DNA of 28,327 nt from JAGOBX01 sp036733285. GTDB taxonomy: Bacteria; JAGOBX01. Each line of letters starts with the position of its first letter. Position 1 is the first letter of the stretch. The stretch covers positions 1 to 28,327 of the forward strand of contig DAINAU010000040.1 in assembly GCA_036733285.1 (NCBI GenBank), read 5' to 3'. The position numbers and the translations under genes are program-made. Positions 16,333 through 24,631 of the stretch are shown here, piece by piece. The notes under the pieces are model-generated. The model was given only the letters and a program-made list of their open reading frames with translations. It ran no database searches and had not been told where the DNA came from.

Positions 16333-17487
16333 ATGGATTTTTTAACCTCCGGAGAATCTCACGGTAAAGAATTAACCGTTATAATAAGCAAAACTCCATC
16401 GGGAATCAAATTTGACATGGATTATATAAATTCCGAACTGTCAAGAAGGCAAGCCGGATACGGACGCGGAAAAAGAATGCAACTCGAAACTGATAAAATC
16501 GAGGTTGTATCCGGAGTAAGGTTTGGAAAAACCACGGGCTCCCCAATAACGTTAAAAATTATTAATAAGGACTGGGAAAACTGGAAAGAGAAAATGTCTT
16601 CAAGCCCGCAAAAAAATATCGCCAAAATAAGAATTCCGAGACCGGGTCATACCGACTATGCCGGACTAATAAAATATTTTGAAGACGATATACGAAATTT
16701 ATTGGAGAGAAGTTCGGCAAGGGAAACCGCTGCGCGAGTAGCTTTAGGAGCGTTTTGCAAATCGGTTTTAAAATATTTTGATATTGAAATATTAAGTCAT
16801 ACCGTTTCGATAGGAAAAATTTCAATAAAAAAAAGATACGGCGCGGACGATATAAAATCAGTTTATAACGACAGTTGTTTAAGATGCGTCGATAAAGAAG
16901 CCGAAAAAAAAATGGTTAAATACATCGATTTGATAAAAAAATCCGGCGATTCGATAGGCGGAATATTTGAAGTGATAATTTTAAATTTAATTCCGGGAAT
17001 CGGAAGTCATATTCAGCATAACACAAAACTCGACGCAAAAATCGCATCGGCTATAATATCAATACAGGGAATAAAAGGCGTTGAATTCGGGGAAGGATTC
17101 AACGGCTCGATTCTAAAAGGGTCAGAATATCACGATCAATTCGGTTTAAAAAAAAAAAGGATTATCAGACTCTCAAACAACTGCGGAGGCGTCGAAGGCG
17201 GAATCTCAAACGGACAGCCGATTGTTTTCAAAGCGGTAATGAAACCTATTCCGACTCTGTTAAATCCGTTGCAATCCGTAGATTTGGACGATTTGAAAAT
17301 TAAAAAAACTTTTGTGGAACGTTCGGACGTCTGCGTAGTTCCGGCCGCTGGCGTAGTGGCGGAATCGAATACGGCGAACGTAATTTTAGACGCGCTGTTC
17401 GATGAATTCGGATATGACAATATTTTACTTATTAAAAAAAGATATTTTGACAAATTCAAAATGATACGTGAAAAATACGGGTTTTAG
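16333..17487 (+). CDS. aroC: Chorismate synthase
   Basis: This enzyme converts EPSP to chorismate, the last common step of aromatic amino acid synthesis, using reduced FMN. Signature blocks are SGESHG with His10 (6-11), GRGKRMQLETD (45-54), RPGHTDYAG with His106 (103-111), the RSSARETAARVA motif (126-137), GGVEGGISNG, and C-terminal VPAAGVVAESNTANVILDALFDEFG. At 384 aa it has normal length. It stands alone, divergent from queF, with 158 nt before the glycan gene cluster; no other shikimate genes are here. Confidence 0.95.
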   Translation: MDFLTSGESHGKELTVIISKTPSGIKFDMDYINSELSRRQAGYGRGKRMQLETDKIEVVSGVRFGKTTGSPITLKIINKDWENWKEKMSSSPQKNIAKIRIPRPGHTDYAGLIKYFEDDIRNLLERSSARETAARVALGAFCKSVLKYFDIEILSHTVSIGKISIKKRYGADDIKSVYNDSCLRCVDKEAEKKMVKYIDLIKKSGDSIGGIFEVIILNLIPGIGSHIQHNTKLDAKIASAIISIQGIKGVEFGEGFNGSILKGSEYHDQFGLKKKRIIRLSNNCGGVEGGISNGQPIVFKAVMKPIPTLLNPLQSVDLDDLKIKKTFVERSDVCVVPAAGVVAESNTANVILDALFDEFGYDNILLIKKRYFDKFKMIREKYGF

Positions 17488-17588
17488 CGGGTTTCAATTA
17501 TTTTTCGATTAAGCTTTCGACGGATAAACCGGAAAAGTCTTTAACAGAGCATAAAAAAAATTTTTCTAAAATAACGGCGAATATTTTT

Positions 17589-17594
17589 TATAAT
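17589..17594 (+). promoter_or_regulatory. Candidate -10 element upstream of the glycan gene cluster
   Basis: A perfect TATAAT lies 51 nt before the acetyltransferase start, in the 158-nt gap after aroC. The best -35 (TTCTAA, 17564-17569) is weak and spaced 19 nt. I see no terminator hairpin after aroC. Confidence 0.3.
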
Positions 17595-17645
17595 GCAATG
17601 ATTTGAAACATTAAATTAATTTACCTTTTTTTAGGTTTAACTTTT

Positions 17646-18200
17646 ATGAAATATTCAAAAGACGCTTGGGCAAACGTTTACCAAAGGACGTTGAAAGACG
17701 GACTGGCGGAATCCGTTTGCGACTTGATAAAATTCATTCCCCGCGGAATAAAACATGATTCGATTTTCAATAAAATCAGAAAATTCTTTTATGAATTATG
17801 CGGTTTAAAAATCGGATTGCGGTCGTATATATATCACGGAGTCGCAGTAATTTGTCCCTCGAACATAGAAATAGGAAACGATAGTTTTATTAATTACGGC
17901 GGATTATTATCCGCATATTCAAAAATCAAAATTGGCGACAGGGTTTCAATCGGATATAATTGTTCTATAATAACCGAATCTCATAATCTCGAATCTCCGG
18001 ATTTTGAAGCGATAATCAAACCGGTCATAATCGAAGACAACGCGTGGATAGGTTCAAACGCTGTCATTCTTCCCGGCGCTCATATATTCGAAGGCGCGGT
18101 CATAGCGGCGGGAGCGGTAGTTTCCGGAAACATTGACTCATATTCGGTTTACGCCGGAGTCCCCGCAAAAAAAATCAAAGACAGGAAAATCAAAGAATGA
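17646..18200 (+). CDS. Left-handed beta-helix O-acetyltransferase (maltose/colanic acid acetyltransferase type)
   Basis: This 184-aa hexapeptide-repeat transferase puts an acetyl group from acetyl-CoA on a sugar. Hexapeptide turns run from about 69 to 165 (CPSNIEIGND, KIKIGDRVSIGYN, VIIEDNAWIGSNAVILPG, AVIAAGAVVSGNI). They end in VYAGVPAKKIK, and the catalytic His is in ESHN (His113). It opens a three-gene cluster in which it overlaps the GT4 gene by 4 nt (ATGA). It probably decorates a surface glycan or its lipid-linked precursor. The acceptor is not predictable. Confidence 0.88.
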   Translation: MKYSKDAWANVYQRTLKDGLAESVCDLIKFIPRGIKHDSIFNKIRKFFYELCGLKIGLRSYIYHGVAVICPSNIEIGNDSFINYGGLLSAYSKIKIGDRVSIGYNCSIITESHNLESPDFEAIIKPVIIEDNAWIGSNAVILPGAHIFEGAVIAAGAVVSGNIDSYSVYAGVPAKKIKDRKIKE

Positions 18201-19465
18201 AAATATTAATCGTATCGCCTTATTTGCCTTATCCGCTCGACGAAGGCGGAAAAATAAGGATTTTTAACCTTATGACAAATCTGAGCAAAGCGGGGCATAC
18301 TATTGATTTCATATCTTTAATATATTCAGAATCAGAAAATAAATATGTCGATATAATGAAACTGTATTGCAGATGCGTCAAGGTTATCCGGCACTCGCCT
18401 CCGCCCCGCAGCTCAAATTTGATAAGCAAAACTACGCGCGCTTTATTCGCGCTTCCGGATTTGATCACAAAACGTTATAATATTGAAATGATGAATATTA
18501 TCGATGAACAGTTAGATCAAAACGCATACGATATAATTAATATTGAACAGCTCTACTGCACCCAGTATTTTTTAAATAAAAATTTAAATAACATAATTTT
18601 ATCCGAACATAATATCGAATCCGAAATTTTTCAAAGATACGTGAATACAAAAGACGCCACAAAAGATTTGCAAATATCAAAGTGGTGGTTAAGAAACCGG
18701 CTTGAAGTGGAAAAATTAAAATTTTATGAAAAAAGAGTATGGAAGACATTTAAACATATCGCGGTCGTATCTGAACGCGATAAAAAATACATTGAGAAAA
18801 TTCTGCCGGAAACCCAAATAGAAATAATAACTAACGGAGTAGATTTAAGCGACTTCAATAAATCCTACAAACTCGAACCCGGAGACAAGTATTTTGATTT
18901 GTTCGGAGGATTCCAGAATGATTTCAAACTTGTTTATACCGGTTCTTTCACTCATTATCCGAATACTGACGCGGTAATATATTTTTACCACAATATTTTT
19001 TTAGAACTCAAAAAAAAAATTCCGAATATAAAATTTTTTGTGGTGGGGAAAAATCCGTATCCTGATTTGATAAAACTTAACGAAGACAAAGACGTAATAG
19101 TTACCGGTTATGTCGACGACGTAAGACCTTATATTTATTTCAGCGACGTATTCATCACTCCGCTGCGTATTGGAGGCGGTTCCCGCTTGAAAATACTTCA
19201 GGCAATGGGTATGGCAAAGTGCGTGGTTTCGACCTCTGTCGGAGCCGAGGGAATCGACTGCGAAAACAATAAAAACGTTATAATTGCCGATACGGAATCG
19301 CAATGGTTTGATTCGCTGATGAAATTAAATGCGGATAAAATTCTGAATGCGTCGATAGGCGAAAATTCATATAACCTTGTCAAATCAAAATACGGCTGGG
19401 ATTCAATATCGTCCAAGCTGATTCTATTTTATGAAAATCTTTTGAAAAATGACTTTAAAAAATAA
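18197..19465 (+). CDS. GT4-family (GT-B fold) glycosyltransferase
   Basis: This 422-aa cytosolic or membrane-associated glycosyltransferase has an acceptor-side domain beginning ILIVSPYLPYPLDEGGKIRI (3-22). Its nucleotide-sugar domain includes VYTGSFTHYPNTDAV (246-260), VTGYVDDVRPYI (302-313) and TPLRIGGGSRLKILQAMGMAKCVVST (321-346), then VGAEGID. In most GT4 enzymes of this type the EX7E-type motif begins with Glu where this has Gln335 (KILQAM rather than KILEAM), so donor binding or activity may be altered. Both ends overlap neighbours (4 nt and 17 nt), giving a tight glycan operon. Confidence 0.9.
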   Translation: MKILIVSPYLPYPLDEGGKIRIFNLMTNLSKAGHTIDFISLIYSESENKYVDIMKLYCRCVKVIRHSPPPRSSNLISKTTRALFALPDLITKRYNIEMMNIIDEQLDQNAYDIINIEQLYCTQYFLNKNLNNIILSEHNIESEIFQRYVNTKDATKDLQISKWWLRNRLEVEKLKFYEKRVWKTFKHIAVVSERDKKYIEKILPETQIEIITNGVDLSDFNKSYKLEPGDKYFDLFGGFQNDFKLVYTGSFTHYPNTDAVIYFYHNIFLELKKKIPNIKFFVVGKNPYPDLIKLNEDKDVIVTGYVDDVRPYIYFSDVFITPLRIGGGSRLKILQAMGMAKCVVSTSVGAEGIDCENNKNVIIADTESQWFDSLMKLNADKILNASIGENSYNLVKSKYGWDSISSKLILFYENLLKNDFKK

Positions 19466-21023
19466 TCGGTTGTTATCAACCAAACAATTATTCTTGATTA
19501 TTCTGCCGGTTATAATTTACTGGTCGGCGCTAATGTTTAATCTCGGTCATACATGGGACGAAACATATTTCGTCATATCCTCGCAAAATCATTATGATTT
19601 TTTTGAAGACGTTTTAAAAGAAATAAAATCCGGCGGTTTAAATTTTGCAAACAAGAATTATTATCAAAAATATTTTTCTTATATTCCGGAGCATCCTTCT
19701 TTTTTTAACGTATTCGGCGGATTTATATTGTATTTAACGAAAAAAGCCGGAATCCAATCGGATTATATGCTTCAAATATTCAGATTGTCTAATTTTATTC
19801 TTCTTGCGGCTCTTATATTTTATTGTAAAAAAATATCGGGATTTCTTTATGAAAATTCCATTTTTCCTTTTATAGCGATAATATGTCTTTTGTTTTTTAA
19901 TCCGAGATTTATGACTTTTTCCGCAATGGCGACTTCGGATTTTTGTATGACTGTTTTCAGCGTAGGCGCCGCGTATTATTATTTGTCCAACGTTAATAAT
20001 TTGAAATCCAAAATTTTTTTATCGGCGGCGTTCTGCGGCGTTTCCGGAGTTTCAAAAATTTCCGGTTTTTTCATTATACCTGTTATTTTTTTACATCTAT
20101 TATTGTTCAACAGGAAATATTTTTTCGAATATTTACTAATCTACCTTGCCTGCATTCCAATAATAACATATATGTTTTATCCGGTTTTATGGCCTGATAT
20201 AATCCAAGGAATAAAATTTTTAAACGTTTTTTTTCTAAAGCATTATCAGAATTATGTTATGTATTTCGGCAAGGTTTATTCGCCTGATACGGGGCCCGCG
20301 CCGTTTCATTATCCTTTATTTTATCTTTTTTTTGGGAATCCAGAACCTTTTGTTCTGCTGTTATGCGCGTCGATTGTTTACATAAAAAAATATTTTTCCA
20401 AAGAGAATTGTTTTTTTTTCATCTATATTTTTATTTTATTTTTTATGCTGATGAAACCGGGGTCGCCGTCTTACGATGAAATAAAATTATATTTGCCCGC
20501 AGTTCCATTTATGTGTTTTTTATGCGTAAAACCTTTTCTGCGGTTTTTGGATTATCTGCCTGCGTTCAAATATAAATTTGCGGTTTTTATTTTTTTTGTT
20601 TTCTTGTCAATTTTTCCGGCGTTGAACAATTTAAAATACCCGACTTTATATTATAATCTTTTGTCGCCTTCGATTCAAACCCTTGATAAAATCGGATTTG
20701 ACATTGACGTCCGAGGAGAATTATTTTCGTTTGATATAATAAAATTTTTAAATAATTCAGATAAAAACGATATTGCGGTAAGAATCGCGGGACAGGAACC
20801 TGAAATTTTTAACGTCTACTCTCGATATTTCAAAATTTTAAATAAAAATATCAAATGCTCTCTTTTTCAAGAAAACTTTGATTGCCTGATTTTATTGAAT
20901 CATAAAAGTTTGTTTCAGGACGTCGATTATTTTTATTTGAAAAACGCGAAACCTGAAATATCAGTAAAATATAAAGGAATTCAAATATATTCGGTTTATA
21001 AAAAATCGAATTGTAAAAAATGA
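19449..21023 (+). CDS. GT-C membrane glycosyltransferase (ArnT/PMT-like)
   Basis: This 524-aa polytopic protein has about ten hydrophobic stretches in its first 400 residues and a soluble C-terminal tail. After the first membrane helix (about 12-31) comes WDETY with the acidic pair Asp37-Glu38, and a later loop has PEHPSFF (80-86), the two marks of lipid-sugar-dependent GT-C enzymes of the ArnT/PMT/GT39-GT83 type. Such enzymes use polyprenyl-phosphate sugars and act on the extracytoplasmic side. The start overlaps the GT4 gene by 17 nt. A plausible pathway is that the GT4 enzyme builds, the acetyltransferase modifies and the GT-C enzyme transfers a sugar outside; the acceptor could be lipid A, pilin or another glycan. 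Confidence 0.85.
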   Translation: MTLKNNRLLSTKQLFLIILPVIIYWSALMFNLGHTWDETYFVISSQNHYDFFEDVLKEIKSGGLNFANKNYYQKYFSYIPEHPSFFNVFGGFILYLTKKAGIQSDYMLQIFRLSNFILLAALIFYCKKISGFLYENSIFPFIAIICLLFFNPRFMTFSAMATSDFCMTVFSVGAAYYYLSNVNNLKSKIFLSAAFCGVSGVSKISGFFIIPVIFLHLLLFNRKYFFEYLLIYLACIPIITYMFYPVLWPDIIQGIKFLNVFFLKHYQNYVMYFGKVYSPDTGPAPFHYPLFYLFFGNPEPFVLLLCASIVYIKKYFSKENCFFFIYIFILFFMLMKPGSPSYDEIKLYLPAVPFMCFLCVKPFLRFLDYLPAFKYKFAVFIFFVFLSIFPALNNLKYPTLYYNLLSPSIQTLDKIGFDIDVRGELFSFDIIKFLNNSDKNDIAVRIAGQEPEIFNVYSRYFKILNKNIKCSLFQENFDCLILLNHKSLFQDVDYFYLKNAKPEISVKYKGIQIYSVYKKSNCKK

Positions 21024-21083
21024 AATTTATATTTTTGAGGGCGGATTTTTTTTAAGATAAATGTTTGATACAATATAACGCTT

Positions 21084-21665
21084 TTATTTGATGACCGGCA
21101 ACGAATAATAATATTTAGAACTTTCATCGTAATCGATTATTTTAACTCTATATTTTTTTATGGAAGAAACCGCTCCGATTACAATTACTTTATTCTGATT
21201 AATAATTCCAAACGCTTCGCCTTTATTATTCGAACCGATTATCTCGATATCGTATTCGGCGTTAAATTCAATGTTTGTCCGGTCTGTTTTAGCCGAAACA
21301 TTTTCGATTTTTTTTACTAAATCCGCTTTGGCGGATTTTCCAGACTTAGTAAAATCCGTTATTTTTATAAGGAGTTTATCGCCAAGCTCCGCGTCGTCTT
21401 TAATTAATACTCTGAAATTATTGACCAGTCCGTAATAGCTTTTACCGGATTTGCCTATGACTGTCATTTCATATTCCTTGTCGATTTCAGGGAGCGGCAA
21501 ATTTTCTTCTTCAGACGATTCGGACAGATATAATTTCAAATCCTGAGTTTTTATCTGAAGCTCCTGTTTTTCAAATTCTTCCAGAAACTGCTGAGACGGT
21601 TTGGGGCTGCAGCGCCACAAAATAAAAATAATAAAAATTAATAAAAATAATTTTATGCGTTTCAT
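21084..21665 (-). CDS. Small exported protein with two TRAM-like (OB-fold) domains
   Basis: I place the start at the ATG at 21665, giving 193 aa that open with MKRIKLFLLIFIIFILWRC, a hydrophobic export or anchor segment. A frame-extended start at 21740 would bury this signal inside the cyclase gene. Cys19 might be lipidated, but LWRC is a poor lipobox because Arg precedes Cys. A charged linker (25-62) leads to two similar modules at about 63-120 and 136-190. Each has the pattern Y-x-[MI]-x-[VI]-[IG]-x-G, x-G-[LI], a [VI]-x-[VI] strand and K-[VI]-x-[VI]-x-D, as in TRAM domains that bind RNA. A TRAM pair exported from the cytoplasm is unexpected. The gene starts 4 nt after the cyclase stop, with no clear ribosome binding site, so it is probably coupled. 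Confidence 0.6.
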   Translation of the reverse strand: MKRIKLFLLIFIIFILWRCSPKPSQQFLEEFEKQELQIKTQDLKLYLSESSEEENLPLPEIDKEYEMTVIGKSGKSYYGLVNNFRVLIKDDAELGDKLLIKITDFTKSGKSAKADLVKKIENVSAKTDRTNIEFNAEYDIEIIGSNNKGEAFGIINQNKVIVIGAVSSIKKYRVKIIDYDESSKYYYSLPVIK

Positions 21666-21669
21666 ATTT

Positions 21670-23442
21670 TCAATTAAAAGTATGGATTTTAAAACAATTT
21701 CTGCCGGAATGCTTAGCGTCATACAAACTATTGTCCGCAAATTCTATTAATTGAGCGCCAGTCATTCCCTTTTGAAAGAAACAAGCTCCGATGCTAATTG
21801 TTACGTGATGAATCTGTTTTTCTCCTTGAAATTCGTTTGAGTCGATATTATTTCTGATTCTTTCAAGTATTTGCGGCAGCGTTCCATCCTGCAGATTAAA
21901 TAAAATAATCGTGAATTCTTCGCCGCCGTATCTCGCCACCATATCCGGTTCCCGTTCGGCTTTTTTTAAATCAAATCCGCGAATGGAATTTTTTAAGGTT
22001 TTGGCGACTTCTTTTAAAATGACGTCGCCTTCCTGATGTCCGAAAGAATCGTTGAATTTTTTAAAAAAGTCTATATCAATCATACAAAGAGCGATAGATT
22101 TGAAATTATCGGAAAAATATATGTATTCGTCGAGTTTTTGCAGAAAATGACGTTTTAAAAATACTCCGGTCAACCCGTCGGTTATAGCCATTTCATATAA
22201 ACGGGAATTTTCGAGAGCCGTCATAGACTGGCTTGCAAGCAATTCGATTATAGGTTTATTATCGTTATTCAATTCGGCTTTTTTTCCAATAATTAAAATA
22301 ATCGCTCTTAACGTGTCGTTTAAAACAAGCGGGATTCCCATATAACAAGTTGAATTTTCCGGAGACGTATTGTTATAGAAAAGTTTTATTTCCGGCATTG
22401 ACGACAAATCCTTGGTCCATTCGATTTTCCATGTGGAACAAACTTTTCCAAGCAAACCTTCCGTAAAACTCAAGGTTATGCTTGAATCCGACACGCCGAC
22501 AGCCGCGGTAATGGTAAATTTATTAATAGTAAAATCAGGTATCAAAAGAGCGCATTTTTCAGCGGCGAAATAATTTGAAAAAGTATGAACTATTATGTTG
22601 GACAATTCGTCGCGGTTTATTCGCGAACTTATTTTCATGCTTAACATTTGAAGCATATTGAGGTTATTGATTTTTTCTTCGAGTTTTCCGGTCATATTGT
22701 TAAACTGAAGCGAGAGTTCGCCAATCTCGTCGTTTGAAATTATGTCGGCTCTTTTTGTCAAATCTCCGGCGGCGATTTTATTAGCGGTTTTTCTTAACGA
22801 TTGAACCGGTTTCAACAAATATTTAGCGAAGCAATACGCGATTATCAAACCGGCGGACAAAGATATGAAACCAAGAAGCATCGCGTCCCATATCATCGAC
22901 CTGATTCCTTCCACGACCAAATTTGTTTTTACTCCGATTGACAGGATTCCAATATAATTATCGGCGTTGTCTATCAATTTATAATAATGATTAATCATAT
23001 TTTTTTCTTCGTCGTAAAGCAGAAAATATATTTTCTGTTTTAACGATAGTTCGATTGAAGCAATTCTTTTAATCTCGGTTTCGCGCAAATCGGCAATATC
23101 TTTGTATAAATAAAGATTTTTCGCCGAAACGTCGTAAAAATATAGGTGCGAAATGATTTCGTCTTTTGGAAGAACGCGGGCGAAAAGAGCTATAGTTTCT
23201 CTGGGTTTAAGAGTTTTAGCGTTGCCGGTTCCGGTCATAGCGCGGGTTTGAAAATTTTGAATGACAAAATCAAATATAGAAGAAGAACGTTTCAGAAGCT
23301 CTTTGTATTTTTCAATTTTATAATCTTTTATTGTGGAATATAGAAGCGTGGAAATAACAAGCAGATTTATAGCCGCAGTTAATATAAATATTTTGTAAAA
23401 TAATTTGAAATTAAATTTGAGAGAATTTTGATTTTTAGTCAT
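21670..23442 (-). CDS. Membrane diguanylate cyclase (sensor-HAMP-GAF-GGDEF)
   Basis: This 590-aa receptor makes cyclic di-GMP. Transmembrane helices at about 13-37 and 184-207 flank a 145-residue extracytoplasmic sensor. HAMP (208-262) and GAF (about 265-415) domains follow, then a GGDEF domain (420-590) with DGLTGVFLKRHF, the metal-site DIDFF (456-460) and GGEEF at 506-510. The inhibitory I-site RxxD is present at 497-500 (REPD), five residues before GGEEF, so it should be active and product-inhibited. The start codon lies only 10 nt after a strong hairpin and lacks a Shine-Dalgarno, so expression may depend on read-through from the upstream operon. The cyclase may control the pili or surface glycans encoded nearby; that is inference. 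Confidence 0.93.
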   Translation of the reverse strand: MTKNQNSLKFNFKLFYKIFILTAAINLLVISTLLYSTIKDYKIEKYKELLKRSSSIFDFVIQNFQTRAMTGTGNAKTLKPRETIALFARVLPKDEIISHLYFYDVSAKNLYLYKDIADLRETEIKRIASIELSLKQKIYFLLYDEEKNMINHYYKLIDNADNYIGILSIGVKTNLVVEGIRSMIWDAMLLGFISLSAGLIIAYCFAKYLLKPVQSLRKTANKIAAGDLTKRADIISNDEIGELSLQFNNMTGKLEEKINNLNMLQMLSMKISSRINRDELSNIIVHTFSNYFAAEKCALLIPDFTINKFTITAAVGVSDSSITLSFTEGLLGKVCSTWKIEWTKDLSSMPEIKLFYNNTSPENSTCYMGIPLVLNDTLRAIILIIGKKAELNNDNKPIIELLASQSMTALENSRLYEMAITDGLTGVFLKRHFLQKLDEYIYFSDNFKSIALCMIDIDFFKKFNDSFGHQEGDVILKEVAKTLKNSIRGFDLKKAEREPDMVARYGGEEFTIILFNLQDGTLPQILERIRNNIDSNEFQGEKQIHHVTISIGACFFQKGMTGAQLIEFADNSLYDAKHSGRNCFKIHTFN

Positions 23443-23452
23443 AACGTTTTAT

Positions 23453-23492
23453 ATAAAAACAGTCCGCGTTTTTTAACGCGGGCTGTTTTTAT
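23453..23492 (-). terminator. Strong hairpin terminator after the OB-fold/TctA-like/YdjM operon
   Basis: Two 18-nt arms (23453-23470 and 23475-23492) around a TTTT loop pair through CCGCGTT/AACGCGG with one mismatch (C-A on the minus transcript, G-U on the plus). Flanking A and T runs give it the look of a bidirectional terminator; on the minus strand the hairpin ends in TGTTTTTAT. It starts 5 nt past the stop of the hydrolase gene and ends 10 nt before the cyclase ATG. Confidence 0.85.
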
Positions 23493-23496
23493 TTTT

Positions 23497-24630
23497 TTAA
23501 TCGAGGGTCATATCGCTAAAGCCGTCCGGCTCGTCTTCGAATTCTTTTAAAACCCGTTTTTCTTTTTCCTGAATTTTCTTTTTAATAATCGCAACAACCC
23601 AAAAATAAACCGTCAGCGGCAGAATTAAAAATAGAATATAATACAGCCACCATGGCATAGTAATTAATTTTGTTGTAAATCTGTCTATGTTGTGAATTAT
23701 TATAACTATCGCAGAGTAATCAAGCGAAAAATTCGTTCTCGGATCGCTTGCTTTGAATAATTCAAGTCCTTCAGAGCGGGCTTTGTGAAGCGGCCAGAAA
23801 AGCGAACCGCCTATATGTCCGGTCATATCTTCGGTAATATGAACTATGAAACCGAGATTAGCCACAAGCCCGTATAACCACCAGTGATGGAGATTCATCA
23901 GATACGAAATTATAAAAACCGGTATCGACAGCATAAAACCGAGCACATACGAATGACTCCACGTCCTGTGCCATGGCAGCCAGTTGAAATATATTTTGCC
24001 GTCGGATTCTTTTCTGAATTCAAATTGAGTGCCCATAAAAATTTCAACGGACGAAGGTTTTACCGGTCCCGGCGGATGATCCGGTCCTTTTAATAAATGA
24101 CGCATCCACTGCACCGATTTGTTCAGCCAGCATATTTGATTGGTTCTGCTTTTCAATTCGTATTTGAATTTCGCCCTGCCAACTCTGTTTGTCTTTGGAG
24201 CGGTTCCGGGAATCGGACATTGCGAGGTTTTAACTATATTGTCTATTTGTATTATAACTCCGTCGTTTTCAAAAATCATATTGTATTTGCGCCATAAACT
24301 CGCGCCAAGCTGTATTGTGAATAATTGTATTTTTGTCGATTTTCCGGTGTCTCCGGCTTCATTAACGGCTTTTGCGAAAGCGTCCGCCATTTTCTGCGGG
24401 TCCGGATTTCTCGGATCGGGATCCTCTTCGTTTTCGGCTATTGAAAAAAACTGGCCGAGTTTGAAATCCATTGTGTCAGGCATTACTCCAAACGCGCCTG
24501 CGAGCAAAATTATAAACGAACCCGACACCGCTTCAGGATTGTCGAGTTTCATTGTCGTGGACATTCTCACAACTTCGGGAATAAATGTGGTCGCCGCTAT
24601 CGCGGACATAAAATGGGTCAATCCTTTCAT
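23497..24630 (-). CDS. YdjM-like membrane-bound metal-dependent hydrolase with a large insertion
   Basis: This 377-aa membrane protein matches the YdjM/LexA-regulated metal-dependent hydrolase family by its motif order. GLTHFMSAIAAT has His6, MPDTMD has Asp52 and Asp55, HRTWSHS has His221 and His226, and HITEDMTGHIGGSLFWPL has His264 and Asp268. Hydrophobic segments lie at about 36-50, 227-265, 305-315 and 328-350. Ordinary members are about 170-200 aa. Here roughly 155 extra residues (about 61-215), soluble and Cys-poor, separate the second and third metal motifs, and I do not recognise that insert. It is translated 1 nt after the TctA-like gene. The substrate is unknown; phospholipid-like or polymer substrates have been suggested for distant relatives, without firm evidence. 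Confidence 0.78.
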   Translation of the reverse strand: MKGLTHFMSAIAATTFIPEVVRMSTTMKLDNPEAVSGSFIILLAGAFGVMPDTMDFKLGQFFSIAENEEDPDPRNPDPQKMADAFAKAVNEAGDTGKSTKIQLFTIQLGASLWRKYNMIFENDGVIIQIDNIVKTSQCPIPGTAPKTNRVGRAKFKYELKSRTNQICWLNKSVQWMRHLLKGPDHPPGPVKPSSVEIFMGTQFEFRKESDGKIYFNWLPWHRTWSHSYVLGFMLSIPVFIISYLMNLHHWWLYGLVANLGFIVHITEDMTGHIGGSLFWPLHKARSEGLELFKASDPRTNFSLDYSAIVIIIHNIDRFTTKLITMPWWLYYILFLILPLTVYFWVVAIIKKKIQEKEKRVLKEFEDEPDGFSDMTLD

Positions 24631-24631
24631 T

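Noticed and set aside
21666..21740. A longer start for the TRAM-like protein at 21740.
   Set aside because: It would overlap the cyclase gene by 71 nt and place the hydrophobic export segment internally; the ATG at 21665 directly begins a signal-like sequence.
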